Below, in pieces: positions 42,764 through 52,935 of a stretch of DNA of 64,000 nucleotides. Each line of letters starts with the position of its first letter. Position 1 is the stretch's first letter. The notes beneath the pieces were generated by a model. It was not told the DNA's origin. It did not search any database and worked only from the letters and a program-made list of their open reading frames with translations. A program made the position numbers and the translations under genes. The stretch lies in NCBI GenBank assembly GCA_038049695.1, contig CP142456.1, forward strand, positions 69,560,922 to 69,624,921, in the 5' to 3' direction. Origin of the DNA: Cinnamomum chago (taxonomy: Eukaryota > Streptophyta > Magnoliopsida > Laurales > Lauraceae).

Positions 42764-43708
42764 TCAACGCCGAATGGTGGCAGCAGACCCTGGTGACTTC
42801 TGTTGTCCAACGTCAATTTGAGGTATAAGTGTACGTTGGAGATTGGATTCTGGTTCCGGAATTAATTCTGAAATTGGCACATCTGCACCAGGAGAACAAT
42901 GTGTAACCGTGCCCAAACCTTGTTCAGTAGGTACAAGTGGAAGGGGCATAGCAGGGACAACAGGCCTAGAGTGCATATGGCCCACACTGGGTTCATGGGA
43001 ACTTGGTTCGGCATTAGAGAGCTTCCTTGCTGGGCACCGAATAGGAGTATGTAATGTAGTGTCGGTGACCCGAGATGACATTTGTGCAGGATCTATAACA
43101 GATGGCAGCATAACAGTATACTGGGTAGGACCGAGACTACTGTGTGGAGCAACACTGTTCGTGCCAGGGGTCATAGTTGGCGCCAGTCCTTGGGCAATAG
43201 TAGTGGAGGCAGGCAACTGAATGTGGCCTAGAAGAACATGCTCAGCTGAAGATAATGGTCTACTTGATGGGGTAGAATTGTTAGACATGGTAAGAGGATA
43301 AATCGTCTCATATTCAAAAACCACGTGATGAGACATATAAAATCGCTTAGCAACCGGGTCATAACACTTGTAACCCTTATGATTACGTCCATAGCCCAAA
43401 AATACACAGAATAGTGCAAAATGACAATCTGCCTGTCATGTAGGGACGAATAAAGGGAAAGCATCTACACCCAAAAGAGCGAAAGATTTTATAGTCCGGT
43501 GTTTTGTGAAATAGCTTTTCATAAGGAGAAAGCCCTTGAAGAATAGGCATAGGCATGCGATTGATGAGAAAAACAGCAGTGTCAAACGCCACATCCCAAA
43601 AAGAAAGAGGGACGCCAAAGTGAGCTAAAATAGCTAATCCTGTTTCAACGATATGACGATGTTTTCGCTCAGCCACACCATTTTGTTTTGATGTGTGAGG
43701 GCATGAAA
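42764..43708 (-). pseudogene. Copia integrase C-terminus and linker
   Basis: Reads AERKHRHIVETGLAILAHFG, VAFDTAVFLINRMPMPIL, SPYEKLFHKTPDYKIFRSFG and then, in another frame, GYGRNHKGYKCYDPVAKRFY and MSHHVVFEYETIYPL. This is the integrase C-terminal region and the following low-conservation linker. A frameshift lies at about 43,390. The catalytic Glu (in NGVAERK) lies at the very edge, where the solo LTR has cut the gene. Confidence 0.82.
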
Positions 43709-44034
43709 TGTAACGCCCTAATTCCGGATACCGAGAAAGTCGTTGGAATACCCGAAGTTGGCGCGTTATTTCCCGAAAAATCCGAGAACTTCCAAGATCG
43801 TAGGTCCGCAGTGAGATCCAATTTAAATTAAACTTTTGAACAATGTAGTATCAATGGTTAAATTTCGGAAGCATAAGATGTGAAACGAAAGCAATGAGTA
43901 TCATAATATATCAAATAAGAGCATAACTGTAGTCTAGTTTAAAGTTATCAATTGTTAAAACAAAAGTTAATTACATTTTATCTGCTACCCCGCTCACTAC
44001 AAAATTGCTCAAACCCAAACAAGAATGAACACTC

Positions 44035-44155
44035 AAAGCCCAGGCCCTGACTCTTTACCCTCCGGCTCGACATCTGGGTCAGCCGGTCCCCAAACGAAAT
44101 CTCCCGCTACGGGCGCATCGTCCGCGAACTCGGGGTCAAGACCTAAGCACCAAAA
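44035..44155 (-). other. Conserved acidic mini-ORF in the LTR
   Basis: Minus strand reads LDPEFADDAPVAGDFVWG then PADPDVEPEG and a stop shortly after. The related LTR at 30.78-30.91 kb reads LDPEYAEDALALVEAPVVGD, YVWGPVDPDVEPEG and a stop. Both follow a GGTGCTTAG site that looks like a splice acceptor. The frame is kept despite an 18-bp length difference. Function unknown. Confidence 0.4.
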
Positions 44156-45410
44156 TGGGTCAGATCTAAAGATCTGGCAAGTCACAGTATACAGGTAACA
44201 TAGGACATATATATCAAAAGAGTAGAGAAAGTTATATAAATTAAAGAATATCAAAATAAATGATCTAAGCAGTTGAGCAAATAAACATATAGAATCAGGA
44301 CAATATCCAACATCTAATCTACTACAATATGGTACTTTCACACGAGCTAGATACCCCGGGATATTATGTCGTGGCCCTCCCATACTGAACACAGTTGCGG
44401 CGGGGAATCTCACCAGTACTAGGGATAACTAACCCCGCAAAACACTCAACAGTCTCACCACACTCATCACTCGGGGAGACTGGGTTCGGTATCACATCGT
44501 CCGTCTAAAAACATAGCTCACTCAACACTCATAAATAGCTCATACCGGGGATGATCAGTCCACAGGCTGAGCTTAAATCAACCGAGTGAATGTCTATTCC
44601 GACTTGAGGAAACTCTATAGGTCTGTGTCTGTCTAGGCCTTGCCTTGCGTGAACAAGATCCTAACCAAGTCTCTAAGAGGTACATATATCAATTAGTCCA
44701 TGGATTACAATCCAAGTCCAAGCCCACTCATTGGATCCATACCAAAGCCCATCAATCACATGGCCTGGTCTAGAACGGTCCAAACGAGGTATCAATCCAT
44801 TTCTACTGATAAACAACTCATTCTCATCCATCATGAGTGATAATCCCAATATAAATCACCTCTCCAATCAAAGGGTACACATATCCATACTTAGGCCACA
44901 ATAAGGTCCGCCTAGCCACAGACACGGGTCATTATTCTCTCAATCACACCATCGGGTCACCTCTAAGATATCCTAGGTTCATGTCATCCATTTTCATTTA
45001 ATTAACAGTTATCAGGTACAGTAAGGATATAAAAGTGACAATAATAAGCTAAGTGAAGTATGAACTTCAAGCATGAGAATCAATAGGGAAATAACAATAA
45101 GTCAACCTAGGTAATGGATCGCATTCTGGTCCAGGTCCATCTCAGGTAATTTGATCCCTAAATGGAGTCTCAGATGCCAATGGATACTGTGTTTGGTGCT
45201 CCAGAAGTTACGGGCATCATTGACAACGTTTAAGGGTCGAATCATCGTAGATTAAGCGACCAAAACCCTACTTGGTGGTCCCCACGAGTCAAGGTTGAGC
45301 CACACCATTGACTCGGGCTTGGCACATCAATAGATGTCCATTTGGATGGTCAATGGGCCCCACAAATGATCACAACTTTAGAATACTGAAAACTGGAAAA
45401 TCACTGCATT

Positions 45411-45857
45411 CAGTGTGCTCGGTCGATCTGGCACATGGCTCGATCGACCGAGAACACTGGGGTTGACCCCCAGGTCGACCCTGGTGCAGTGTGCTCGATC
45501 GACCTCCTGGCCTGGTCGGTCGACTGAGTGCACTGGAAAAACTGAGTCAGGCACCTGGCAGGCATGATCTGATCTCCGGGATTTCATGTGTGCTCGGTCG
45601 ACCTCCTGGCTTGGGCGGTCGACCGGGCATACTGAAATCCTGGAAATTGATGTCCCAGCTCTCAGACATCCCTCTTGCAAATCCTGTGTACTCGGTCGAC
45701 CCGGAGCAGGGCCTATGTGCTCAATCGACCTGGAGCAAGGCTCGGTCGACCGTGCACACTGGACTTTCAGTTCTGCAGGAAAATAACTGAGAGTTGGGAT
45801 TTCTCATTTTTCAGTGTGCTCGGTTGACCTGCCTGCAGGCCGGTCGACCGGGTACAC
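45411..45857. repeat. Array of GGTCGACC hairpins in the solo LTR
   Basis: At least five inverted-repeat units of 45-75 bp pair CAGTGTGCTCGGTCGACC-type and GGTCGACCGNGCACACTG-type arms around a short loop. They lie at 45,411-45,459, 45,487-45,535, 45,590-45,634, 45,686-45,762 and 45,811-45,857. A smaller GGTTGACCC/AGGTCGACC pair lies at about 45,461-45,487. The arms are themselves near-palindromes centred on GTCGAC. Confidence 0.8.
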
Positions 45858-46702
45858 GTAGATTTCAAAAAACCCAGATCAGGGTTTCTTCTCCTTCAAC
45901 CCATTTTTCCATTAAACCTCCTTCATTCTCACCCAATCATCACCAAATCAATAGAAAACACAAAAATACTTCAATGCACTACCATCCAACACCAAACGGG
46001 CCATTGATCTTCCAAATGAGAGAATCCCATCCATCAATGCCCAAATTTCATCTATACTAAGCTCAATGGTAGATCTAGATATACATTAACTGAATGGAAA
46101 TGGCAGAATCAATGAAATTAGAAACATACATTCTATGTTAAATCAGTATATTGTACTTGCCTTGGTGAAATGAGAGATTGTAGAGAAAGAGAGAAAGAAC
46201 CAAGCTAAGAAGATGATATCCTTGCTCCTAGAGTCTTCTCCAGCACAACACCAGCTCAAAGCCTAGGTCTAGAAGAGAGGAAGGAGAGGGGAAGTGAAGA
46301 AGATGAATAGTAGCTAGGGATGCCTTGGGAAATGGGCTGTATTTATAGATTTGGGGTTTAGCTAGGGTCTAAACTACCCTTCTTAATTGCATAGGATTAG
46401 GGTTAGGGTAGAGGGCATTTAGGTCCTTTGGGGGAAGGTTCTAGAAGAGTCTTCTATGGATACCCCCCCTATGGAATATACTAATTCCTAGCTAGGCACT
46501 CCACTCACTAACTCACCTAGAAATTGCAAAAGACCCCCTATTAACACTATTACTAAGACAACTAGATTAATCTAACTCAAACTTAGGTCAATATACATCT
46601 ACCCTTACTAACCCCTAATTAGCATAATAAGCTAATATATATTATTAAATAGTATTCAAAATTCCAATTGAGGGCCCATAAGGGGTGGGGCCTCACATGA
46701 AA

Positions 46703-46830
46703 TGCGGTGAAAAATCCCATGTTGGCCTAACAAATTTTTAAACCTATAACTAGTAAATTCCCCACCACCATCATATTGAAATGATTTTATTTTGCACTCA
46801 AACATATTTTCAACAAGGGCTTTAAAATTC
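46703..46830 (-). pseudogene. Copia integrase core fragment, right of the solo LTR
   Basis: Minus strand reads NFKALVENMFECKIKSFQYD then GGGEFTSYRFKNLLGQHGIF and HRISCPHTSK, which leads into QNGVAERKHRH on the other side of the solo LTR. It thus contains the second catalytic Asp (FQYDGGGEF). Upstream of NFKALV a stop and leader-like sequence follow, so the first catalytic Asp and the zinc domain are deleted. Confidence 0.8.
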
Positions 46831-47002
46831 AAGAATATTTATAGGTGGAAGGCCCATACATGTATATTAAGATATGTCAAGTCTGTTACTTAGGCGATGT
46901 GAGATATGGGACTTCCCAACACTCCTCCTCACGTGCAGGCCCAACGGATTTCATAGACAGGTTTGTCACGTGGGCTACACAAGAACACTAGGATCGAAAC
47001 CC
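46831..47002 (-). other. Leader of the deleted copia with LTR-like phrase
   Basis: From the primer site the minus strand reads into AGGAGGAGTGTTGGGAAGTC, a purine tract followed by TGTTGGGAAGTCCCA. That is how many plant copia LTRs begin. The leader may therefore be a fusion with the LTR start of a different element. See findings. Confidence 0.4.
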
Positions 47003-47014
47003 GCTCTGATACCA
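47003..47014 (-). promoter_or_regulatory. Primer-binding site (initiator Met tRNA) of the deleted copia
   Basis: TGGTATCAGAGC on the minus strand immediately after the LTR end (TCTCCACA). Confidence 0.92.
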
Positions 47015-47222
47015 TGTGGAGATTGATGATTTGCAAGCTTACGTTTGTCTTTGTATCGTGATGTATATATAGATTACAACAGAATTATCTCTATTACATT
47101 TGAATTTGAAAAGTCCTTATCTAATAAGGAGTTCACAGTATTTGAACTCGTACATATCTAGGATAAGCCAAATAGCCAACCGATCTTATCCTTGAGATTG
47201 GGCTGGATCAGATCTACTCACA
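47015..47222 (-). repeat. 5' LTR of the deleted copia
   Basis: TGTGGAGATTGATGATTTGC to ATCTACTCACA on +, 208 bp, matching 40814-41014 apart from a few substitutions and one replaced block near the middle. Confidence 0.88.
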
Positions 47223-47697
47223 GTTTTCAAACTGATAAAGTAAAAAAAAGTAAGCATAAAGGCAGTTACAAACTGATAAAGTAAAAACGGTTAAGATCTC
47301 TCCCATCATAATGCTTGTTTTATGTTTGTTAACATGCATAAAGGCAGTTACAAACTGACAAAGGAAGCCCTGTTATTATCTTGTTTTAAATAAACACGCA
47401 TCATGGTAACATAGTGGAATGCTTAAATAGATTATTTATGGCTGCTTTCAACAGCCACTTCATCATTCCAAACATATATAGCAAAAGCATCGCTTTCAAG
47501 TGCGTACATCACTTCCAACTCCACTTCCCCGTTTGATGCTAAGCAATAAGAATATGTCTACATCATTCTCTTATTCAACTCCAAGTTCACTGTCCTAATT
47601 AGAGAAAAAGAGAAGCAAAAAAACAAAGTACAGAACCAAAAATTACTGCAAGCTCAAACCATCTAAGACAACAAGTCCACATATGAAGTAGTCTCTC
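47223..47697 (+). repeat. GCATAAAGGCAGTTAC repeats and unassigned DNA
   Basis: GCATAAAGGCAGTTACAAAC occurs at about 47,253 and 47,337, and its first 16 bases end at the left edge of the copia element at 40,813. The copia thus landed in a local tandem repeat (unit GTAAGCATAAAGGCAGTTAC then AAACTGATAAAGTAAAA). Nothing else was recognised up to the protease fragment. Confidence 0.6.
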
Positions 47698-50600
47698 TTA
47701 AGCATGCTTACCATGAAGTCCCTGAGAAACTGCATCAGAAGCACGGTCCATGGTTTGGAAGCCAATTCTTTGCTTCTCTATGTAAGATCCCGGTCCCACC
47801 TATATATTTTTATCATATTATTATTAGATATTATTATTATTTTAATTAAAATCTATTTTAGCTATTTAAGTGGGTAGGATTAAGTGGGGTACACGATAGA
47901 TTAGAAGCTTAGATCGGTGAGTTGGGTTGATGGGTAGATGACCTGACCCATAGTTTTGACCCAATGACTTAAGCCCAATAATACTCTTTTAACCTAATTC
48001 CTCTTTTAATGAAACCACTTATCTCTCTCTGCAACTCCTCCCGTAACCCTTTCATCTTCTTCCTCTTTCAACTTCCCAAGCCATACCGGCTTTTGGATCC
48101 AGCCATCAGAATCAAGATCAGAGCATACCAGCATTCTTGGCTCAACCTTCTGATCTCAGGTAACCCTCTCCTCAAATCATTAGGAGTAGATCTGTATTCT
48201 TAGGTTATCCCCTTTTCTTTCCAATGCTAGGTTTTGGGTAGGAATACCATAGATCTGATCACCTGGGTATTTCTTCCCCATTTTCTTTATCAGATCGGTG
48301 TTAGGATTGTGATTGAGCGCTGTGGGAATCTTGGATTAGGTATTGGTCAAGATCTGTGCTTTTTTCTTCAACCCCGGTAAAAGGCAAGTACTTAATTATA
48401 ATCTGCAAATCTAATACATATGTTTCTCTTGATTTCATTGTGATGCATATAGAAATCCTTTGATGCCTTCTTGATGATTTAATTATTTTTGTGATGAGAT
48501 CGGATAATGAAAATCTTCGCACTGATTTTATTATTTATTTTAGCATTACTGTCGATTTATCATATAATCAAAGAGGACAGACCTGTCACAGTTCCTTGAT
48601 GGAAACCGTGAGGCCTTATTAATGGGTATTGGTTGTGTGGGGCCATGTGGACCCCACTGATGAATGATCAAAACCGTAGATCTCGTAGGGGACCCACGGG
48701 CGACCATAGGGATGACGGACCGTGTGAGGTGGGCCTGGTTTGGTCCATCATCCAGCAACTGTAGAAGAGGGCTAAGGGTAATGAAGAGGGTTTGGTTAGT
48801 TTTGTTTTTTGGGACTGTGGGGCCCACATAGGCCATTAAATCTTGATCGGGCCCCTACATCTTGAAGAGTGGGCTTGGGCGACCATAATGACCAGAATGG
48901 ATCGGGTGCTCTTGATCAGTGGGACCCCTATTCGAGTGGCCCAGTTCCTGTTGATGCTGGTTCATTACAGAAATCGTTTCAACTGTGCTGCAGGAATAAG
49001 AAGAATGAAGGAGAGAGAGAATGATGGAGAGAGATTGATGAGGTGAGGGGATAAGGGGAGAGAGAGTGATGGAGACGTGTGACTGTGTGAGGGATGAGTG
49101 TGAGATGAGTTATAACACCTGGCATGGTGATAAAAAGGGAAGCATGAGTCCTGTACACTTGCTGTGTGACTTGGGACATTGCATTTGACTTTTTAAAACT
49201 AATGTTATTACATGGCATTTGACTTTTTAAAAGCTTATGGCCATTATATCTTGGATTTACAAAGAGAACCCTTAGTTTTAATGAATTCAAATTAGACCTC
49301 TTTAACTTATTATTTAAACAAGTGATTTGGAAAATATCTTAAGTGGTCCTTGAGTTTTTCTAAAATTATAGACCAAGATTATTTTTATTTGCAAATTAAT
49401 ATTAAATGATATCGTAGTTTTAATGTGATAAAATTATATTTTATTAATTGAATGAATGGACTAAGTAAATACCGTACGGGCAAACGGTATCTTACTAACA
49501 TGGGGTTTAGTACTTTATATGACATCGGGGAAATCCTAATGGATTTGAGTTCAACCCATCTCTATTGGAAAACCCTTAAGTGGATCTATGCACCATTGAT
49601 GAAAAAAGGGATGCGTTGATCTTATATTTATTAGAGATTTCTATGGTTGTGGGGTACGAGACCTTATGTTTGACCTTAGGATCGATTCGTATTTATGTAT
49701 TAACCTTTGCATGCATTTCTATGTTGGTTTAGGATATGTACTCCTTTAGATGCATAACCTATTGTTTATTATGGACTATGAAGTGGCTTGGCAAATTTTG
49801 TAATGATTATTTGATTATGATATGGGATGTGGAATGGCCAGCACTTTACTTTGACTTAGGATTCTTGTGTCGGAGCTTTATTATTCAGGTCTATTATGCT
49901 TATATATTTATGTTTATGTGGGTCATTTTTGGACGACTGCAGCTCGATATTTGGACGGTTGATCACCGATGTGACCGGATCACTTATAATCCGCTTTGAA
50001 TGTGAACAGGTTATCCTGATTTGTTTTTAATTCGATCGGTTTATGACCACCGACGTTATGGACGGGCTCTCCCGATTTATTTAGGGCTGACCACCCAAAA
50101 CGTGGACACTTGTCTTCGTGTGAATTATATTGCTCCTTTTGTTTTAGTTGGATTAGGCTATACGTTCTTTCGTGTCAGTATTACTGTCATTACTTCTATA
50201 TGATCATTCTCGTTTATATTCTTCTCGTTGTTGTATTAAATTTCGAATTATGATTATGTACTTGCTGTTTACTTTGTAATATTTGGTGCATAGGTACCGA
50301 GCCCTACTTTACCCAGGAGACGGAGGAGGATCAAACGTTTCAAACGTTTGAGCCAACTGATGAACCCGAGTGGGATGCCGGCGACGGTTTCGGAGCCGTC
50401 TGAACCTGCATAAGAGTGAAACGTCATCATAGCAACTCTTTAGATGAACTTTCCTTAATAATAAACATTTCCTTAGTAATTGTTTTATTCATTCTGCAAT
50501 TTTTACATTTAATGTTTATTTGATTTTCGTGTTGGATCTTATTTATGATCATTGAATACCAATTGATTAAGCTTCCGTTGCATATAATGAAATATATTTG

Positions 50601-50941
50601 GACTCACCACAGGTTGAAATAAGAAATTCTTTTGTGGGTCCACTTTTTGGAAGCTTGTGTTGTATTAAACACAGGAAAATTTGAATTTAATTTATTTTTC
50701 ACGTTTTTCCCCAATTCTTATTTTGGGGGACGTGACACTCTAAGTCATAAACAACCTCCAGGTTATGCTGTTGGAAGTTCCCAAATACCCCAGCTGGCCC
50801 ATAGTCACCATCAATCAGGGCTTGAAACAACAAGCACTTTACTAATAGGTGCAACCAAACAATACCATGGGAGACCTCCATTTGCATGGTGTCACCTTGA
50901 CCCACTTGCAAAAGTTCAATATTCAAAACAAGGAAAAGCAA
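47698..50941 (-). pseudogene. Aspartic protease (A1 family) 3' end, split by a solo LTR
   Basis: Right of the LTR the minus strand reads LIDGDYGPAGVFGNFQQHNL then EVVYDLE (50,738-50,860). Left of it the same frame continues KQRIGFQTMDRASDAVSQGL and stops at 47,698-47,700. NFQQ-N-VVYDLEKQRIGF is the hallmark C-terminus of plant nepenthesin-like aspartic proteases. The usual final Cys (MDC) is Arg here. The catalytic DTGS and DSGT regions are not in this window. Upstream sequence (to about 50,941) has only weak similarity and then ends in unrelated DNA. The intact family are secreted proteases. Confidence 0.72.
47781..50737 (+). mobile_element. Complete solo LTR, 2,957 bp, in a protease exon
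   Basis: Starts TGTAAGATCCCGGTCCC and ends GGGGGACGTGACA, with a perfect 5-bp target duplication CTCTA (47776-47780 and 50738-50742). No internal domain is present, so it is a solo LTR. Near its 3' end an acceptor-like GGTGCATAG precedes an acidic frame reading GTEPYFTQETEEDQTF and EPEWDAGDGFGAV before a stop (about 50,293-50,402). The position and style match the mini-ORF of the other LTR family at 44.1 kb. Confidence 0.92.
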
Positions 50942-51095
50942 AGGCAGGTCCCTTAGTACGCGTGTTAGCCGTCCAACTTAGTACCCGACTCAATTTCCTT
51001 TAAACCCTCAAATGGGGCGAGGGAATGGTCAAAACATCTCGTGAAACAAAACTCTAGTATGGCATAATCCTAAACTCACCAACACCCAACACAAC
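50942..51095 (+). promoter_or_regulatory. Upstream region of the small secreted-peptide gene
   Basis: Single-copy-looking DNA between the protease remnant and the TATA box at 51,098. It is a candidate proximal promoter; no named element was recognised. Confidence 0.35.
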
Positions 51096-51097
51096 CT

Positions 51098-51106
51098 CTA
51101 TATATA
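51098..51106 (+). promoter_or_regulatory. TATA box
   Basis: CTATATATA at the right distance (about 150 bp) upstream of the ATG of the peptide gene. An ATG at 51,109 is too close to the TATA box to lie in the mRNA. Confidence 0.6.
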
Positions 51107-51181
51107 CAATGAACCCCACCTATCATCCTCCACACTACAAAACTTTCATCATCAAAACTCCTATACAACTCACCAAAAGAA

Positions 51182-51186
<5 letters not shown>

Positions 51187-51237
<51 letters not shown>
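51187..51237 (+). repeat. (CT)n microsatellite in the 5' UTR
   Basis: About 25 CT units between the TATA box and the start codon. CT-rich leaders are common in plant genes; here length variation could affect expression. Confidence 0.93.
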
Positions 51238-51241
<4 letters not shown>

Positions 51242-51253
51242 CTGAGATCTGTG

Positions 51254-51586
51254 ATGGATTCTTGCAGAAGAAACCCATTGCTTGTAATATCCTTTCTTTT
51301 TATCATCTTGACTTCGACTTGTCCTTCTCTCTCTGTGGCTAGGCCTTTAGGAGGAGGAGGGTGCGGAATGAAGAAAGAAACCCACATGTTTCAGTCTCTG
51401 GTGAAAGGCGATGTGCCTCCTCCCTGTCGTTCAGGTGGCTCAAATGCACCAGGTGGGAAATGTGTTCAAACCCCCCAAGAAATGAACTTTGCAGCCCATG
51501 TTCCTACCACAGCTCAGGCCTCTGCTTCTGAGGAGGCTTACAGCCAAGACAGGATTGATTCGGGCCTTGATCCTCTTGGCCGTTAG
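51254..51586 (+). CDS. Small secreted peptide precursor, unknown family (110 aa)
   Basis: ATG at 51,254, stop TAG at 51,584-51,586, single exon. The N-terminus is a clear signal peptide: a basic start (MDSCRRNP), a hydrophobic core (LLVISFLFIILTS) and a probable cleavage after LSVA. The mature part (about 80 residues) is hydrophilic, with a Gly patch (RPLGGGGCG), a Cys-bracketed Gly/Pro loop (DVPPPCRSGGSNAPGGKC) and an acidic tail ending DSGLDPLGR. It has three Cys after cleavage. I do not recognise the family. It could be a peptide hormone precursor or a cell-wall protein. TATA box, CT leader and open frame argue that it is a real gene. Confidence 0.65.
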   Translation: MDSCRRNPLLVISFLFIILTSTCPSLSVARPLGGGGCGMKKETHMFQSLVKGDVPPPCRSGGSNAPGGKCVQTPQEMNFAAHVPTTAQASASEEAYSQDRIDSGLDPLGR

Positions 51587-51826
51587 ATGAGAGCTTGGTG
51601 CTAGTAGCCAAGACAAATAACACTTACACGTGAAAATGTGAAAAGTTTGTTAAAAGAATAAGTATTTCATACAAGCAAGTCGTGTCGTTTAAAACAATCA
51701 GCACTTCATACATGCAAATGGAAGTGGATGTGTCTTGTTGTTCTAATTCGTTTCTTGTAGTTACAAAATTTGATAATTGAATTCATATGGGGTTTTTCAT
51801 GCTGGAAGATTGACATCATGTTCGCT

Positions 51827-51828
51827 CT

Positions 51829-51908
<80 letters not shown>
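51827..51908 (+). repeat. (CT)n microsatellite, about 40 units
   Basis: Starts in CGCTCTCGCGCTCTCT and continues as uninterrupted CT to about 51,908, downstream of the peptide gene. Confidence 0.95.
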
Positions 51909-51909
<1 letters not shown>

Positions 51910-52374
51910 ATATAATAGGTATTATGTATAGCCACTTTCAGATGCGAACATGCATATCTAATCAATTAACATACAGCCTTCTAAGGCTCACGTGGCACCA
52001 TGTCAATTCATGAAAAGTTGGAGATTGAGAGATTTGGATGTGATCCACATGCGAAATTTTTTTTTTCTTCATAAGGTCATCATAACCGTCCCCTCATTTG
52101 TGGCCCTAAATTCAATGGTTTTACAATGCTTCGTTCTTTTTATTTCAGGGCAATCCAGGAGGTGCTAGTGTCTATCTCATTTGGATTGATCATAGGAGAG
52201 TTAGTGTTTTGCATTGAGGCTATATTTGCCATGAGTTCATGTGGAAACTTTTCTATTTATAGGCATGTATATATAAATGTATGTAATTAAAATTTATGCA
52301 TGGGGCATTCTTTTAAGGAAAATATCCTTCTTTTAATGAGGCCCATCCGAAGGCATCGGAAAGGCTTTGAAGGG
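51910..52374. other. Unassigned intergenic DNA
   Basis: AT-rich; nothing recognised apart from a (TA)-rich patch near 52,265. Confidence 0.4.
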
Positions 52375-52700
52375 GACAGATTAGATTAGTTAAAGGTGGG
52401 ATGCAGGTACGAAAAATTAAAAAGAATACTGGGAAATGGATTATCAGAATAATTGCTTCTGTAAATTAATGAATACTATATAAATATAGAGTACTGTTAA
52501 AAACCATCCCTATAAAAATTGTTGATTTTTTTTTCATTTTATTCTGATACTATTGTGATTTTCATGATATTTTTAATTTCTAGGATATTCTAAAAATATG
52601 AAAATAATATCTAGTCCAAGGAACTTTGTCTATGGCATGGAAGAAAATGAAAACTGAAACCTCATGTGTTTGGCAGTGGATATTGATTAATGTTATTTAT
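52375..52700 (+). repeat. Dispersed repeat A, copy 2
   Basis: Counterpart of 505-835 in the same orientation. Shared blocks include GGGAAATGGATTAT, TTTTCATGATATTTTTAATT and TCCAAGGAACTTTGTC. Confidence 0.65.
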
Positions 52701-52935
52701 GATGGACCAATATGCATGGAATGGATATTGTCCATGACTACTACACAGAAGATTACATCATTTTTTTTTTGTTTGCACACAAGAAATCTCCCTATGCTAT
52801 ATCCAATGCCTAATATTTGACTACACAGCACTATGATGATGGGTCCTTTCAAGCAGAAGAGAGCTTGCTAGTTGCTACTACAGAAGATGTAGAGGACCTA
52901 AATCCATTAGTAATTACTTTAGATGATCCGTACTA

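Larger units (their letters stand above)
43709..46697 (-). mobile_element. Complete solo LTR, 2,989 bp, with TSD
   Basis: Minus orientation: starts TGTGAGGCCCC (right end, 46,697) and ends GGGCGTTACA (left end, 43,709). It is flanked by a perfect 5-bp duplication TGAAA (43704-43708 and 46698-46702). There is no internal region, so it is the product of LTR-LTR recombination. It contains a TATA-like CTATAAATACAG (about 46,350 on -), a hairpin array (45.4-45.9 kb) and a short conserved acidic reading frame near the 3' end (about 44,040-44,150). The truncated copy at 29.9-31.2 kb is a relative. A long-LTR gypsy lineage (for example Tekay/Del) is likely from size and TG...CA ends. Confidence 0.92.
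40814..47222 (-). mobile_element. Internally deleted Ty1-copia element, split by a solo LTR
   Basis: Two LTRs of about 200 bp (40814-41014 and 47015-47222) face each other on the minus strand. A primer-binding site lies inside the right one and a polypurine tract inside the left one. Without the inserted solo LTR the element is only 3.4 kb, because gag, protease and the start of integrase are missing. RT and RNase H remain, with frameshifts. The LTRs differ at several sites, including a replaced stretch (AAGATAATTCTAGATA versus AAGGAGTTCACAG...), so it is an older insertion than the 24.7-kb copia. The flanking site is GTTAC left and GTTTT right, an imperfect match. Confidence 0.88.

Noticed and set aside
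45378-45790. Overlapping ORFs of about 100 residues on both strands
   Set aside because: They are readings of the GGTCGACC hairpin array in the solo LTR; the repetitive peptides follow from the DNA repeats.
45417-45857. CRISPR-like regularly spaced repeats
   Set aside because: Spacing is irregular, the units are inverted repeats in a eukaryotic LTR, and there are no cas genes. The sequence is plant nuclear DNA.
51109-51342. ORF encoding a long Ser-Leu repeat
   Set aside because: It is the (CT)n microsatellite read in frame, and its ATG lies only a few bases from the TATA box, before any plausible transcription start.
51777-52013. ORF with Ser-Leu repeat downstream of the peptide gene
   Set aside because: Translation of the second (CT)n tract; no promoter or conserved part.
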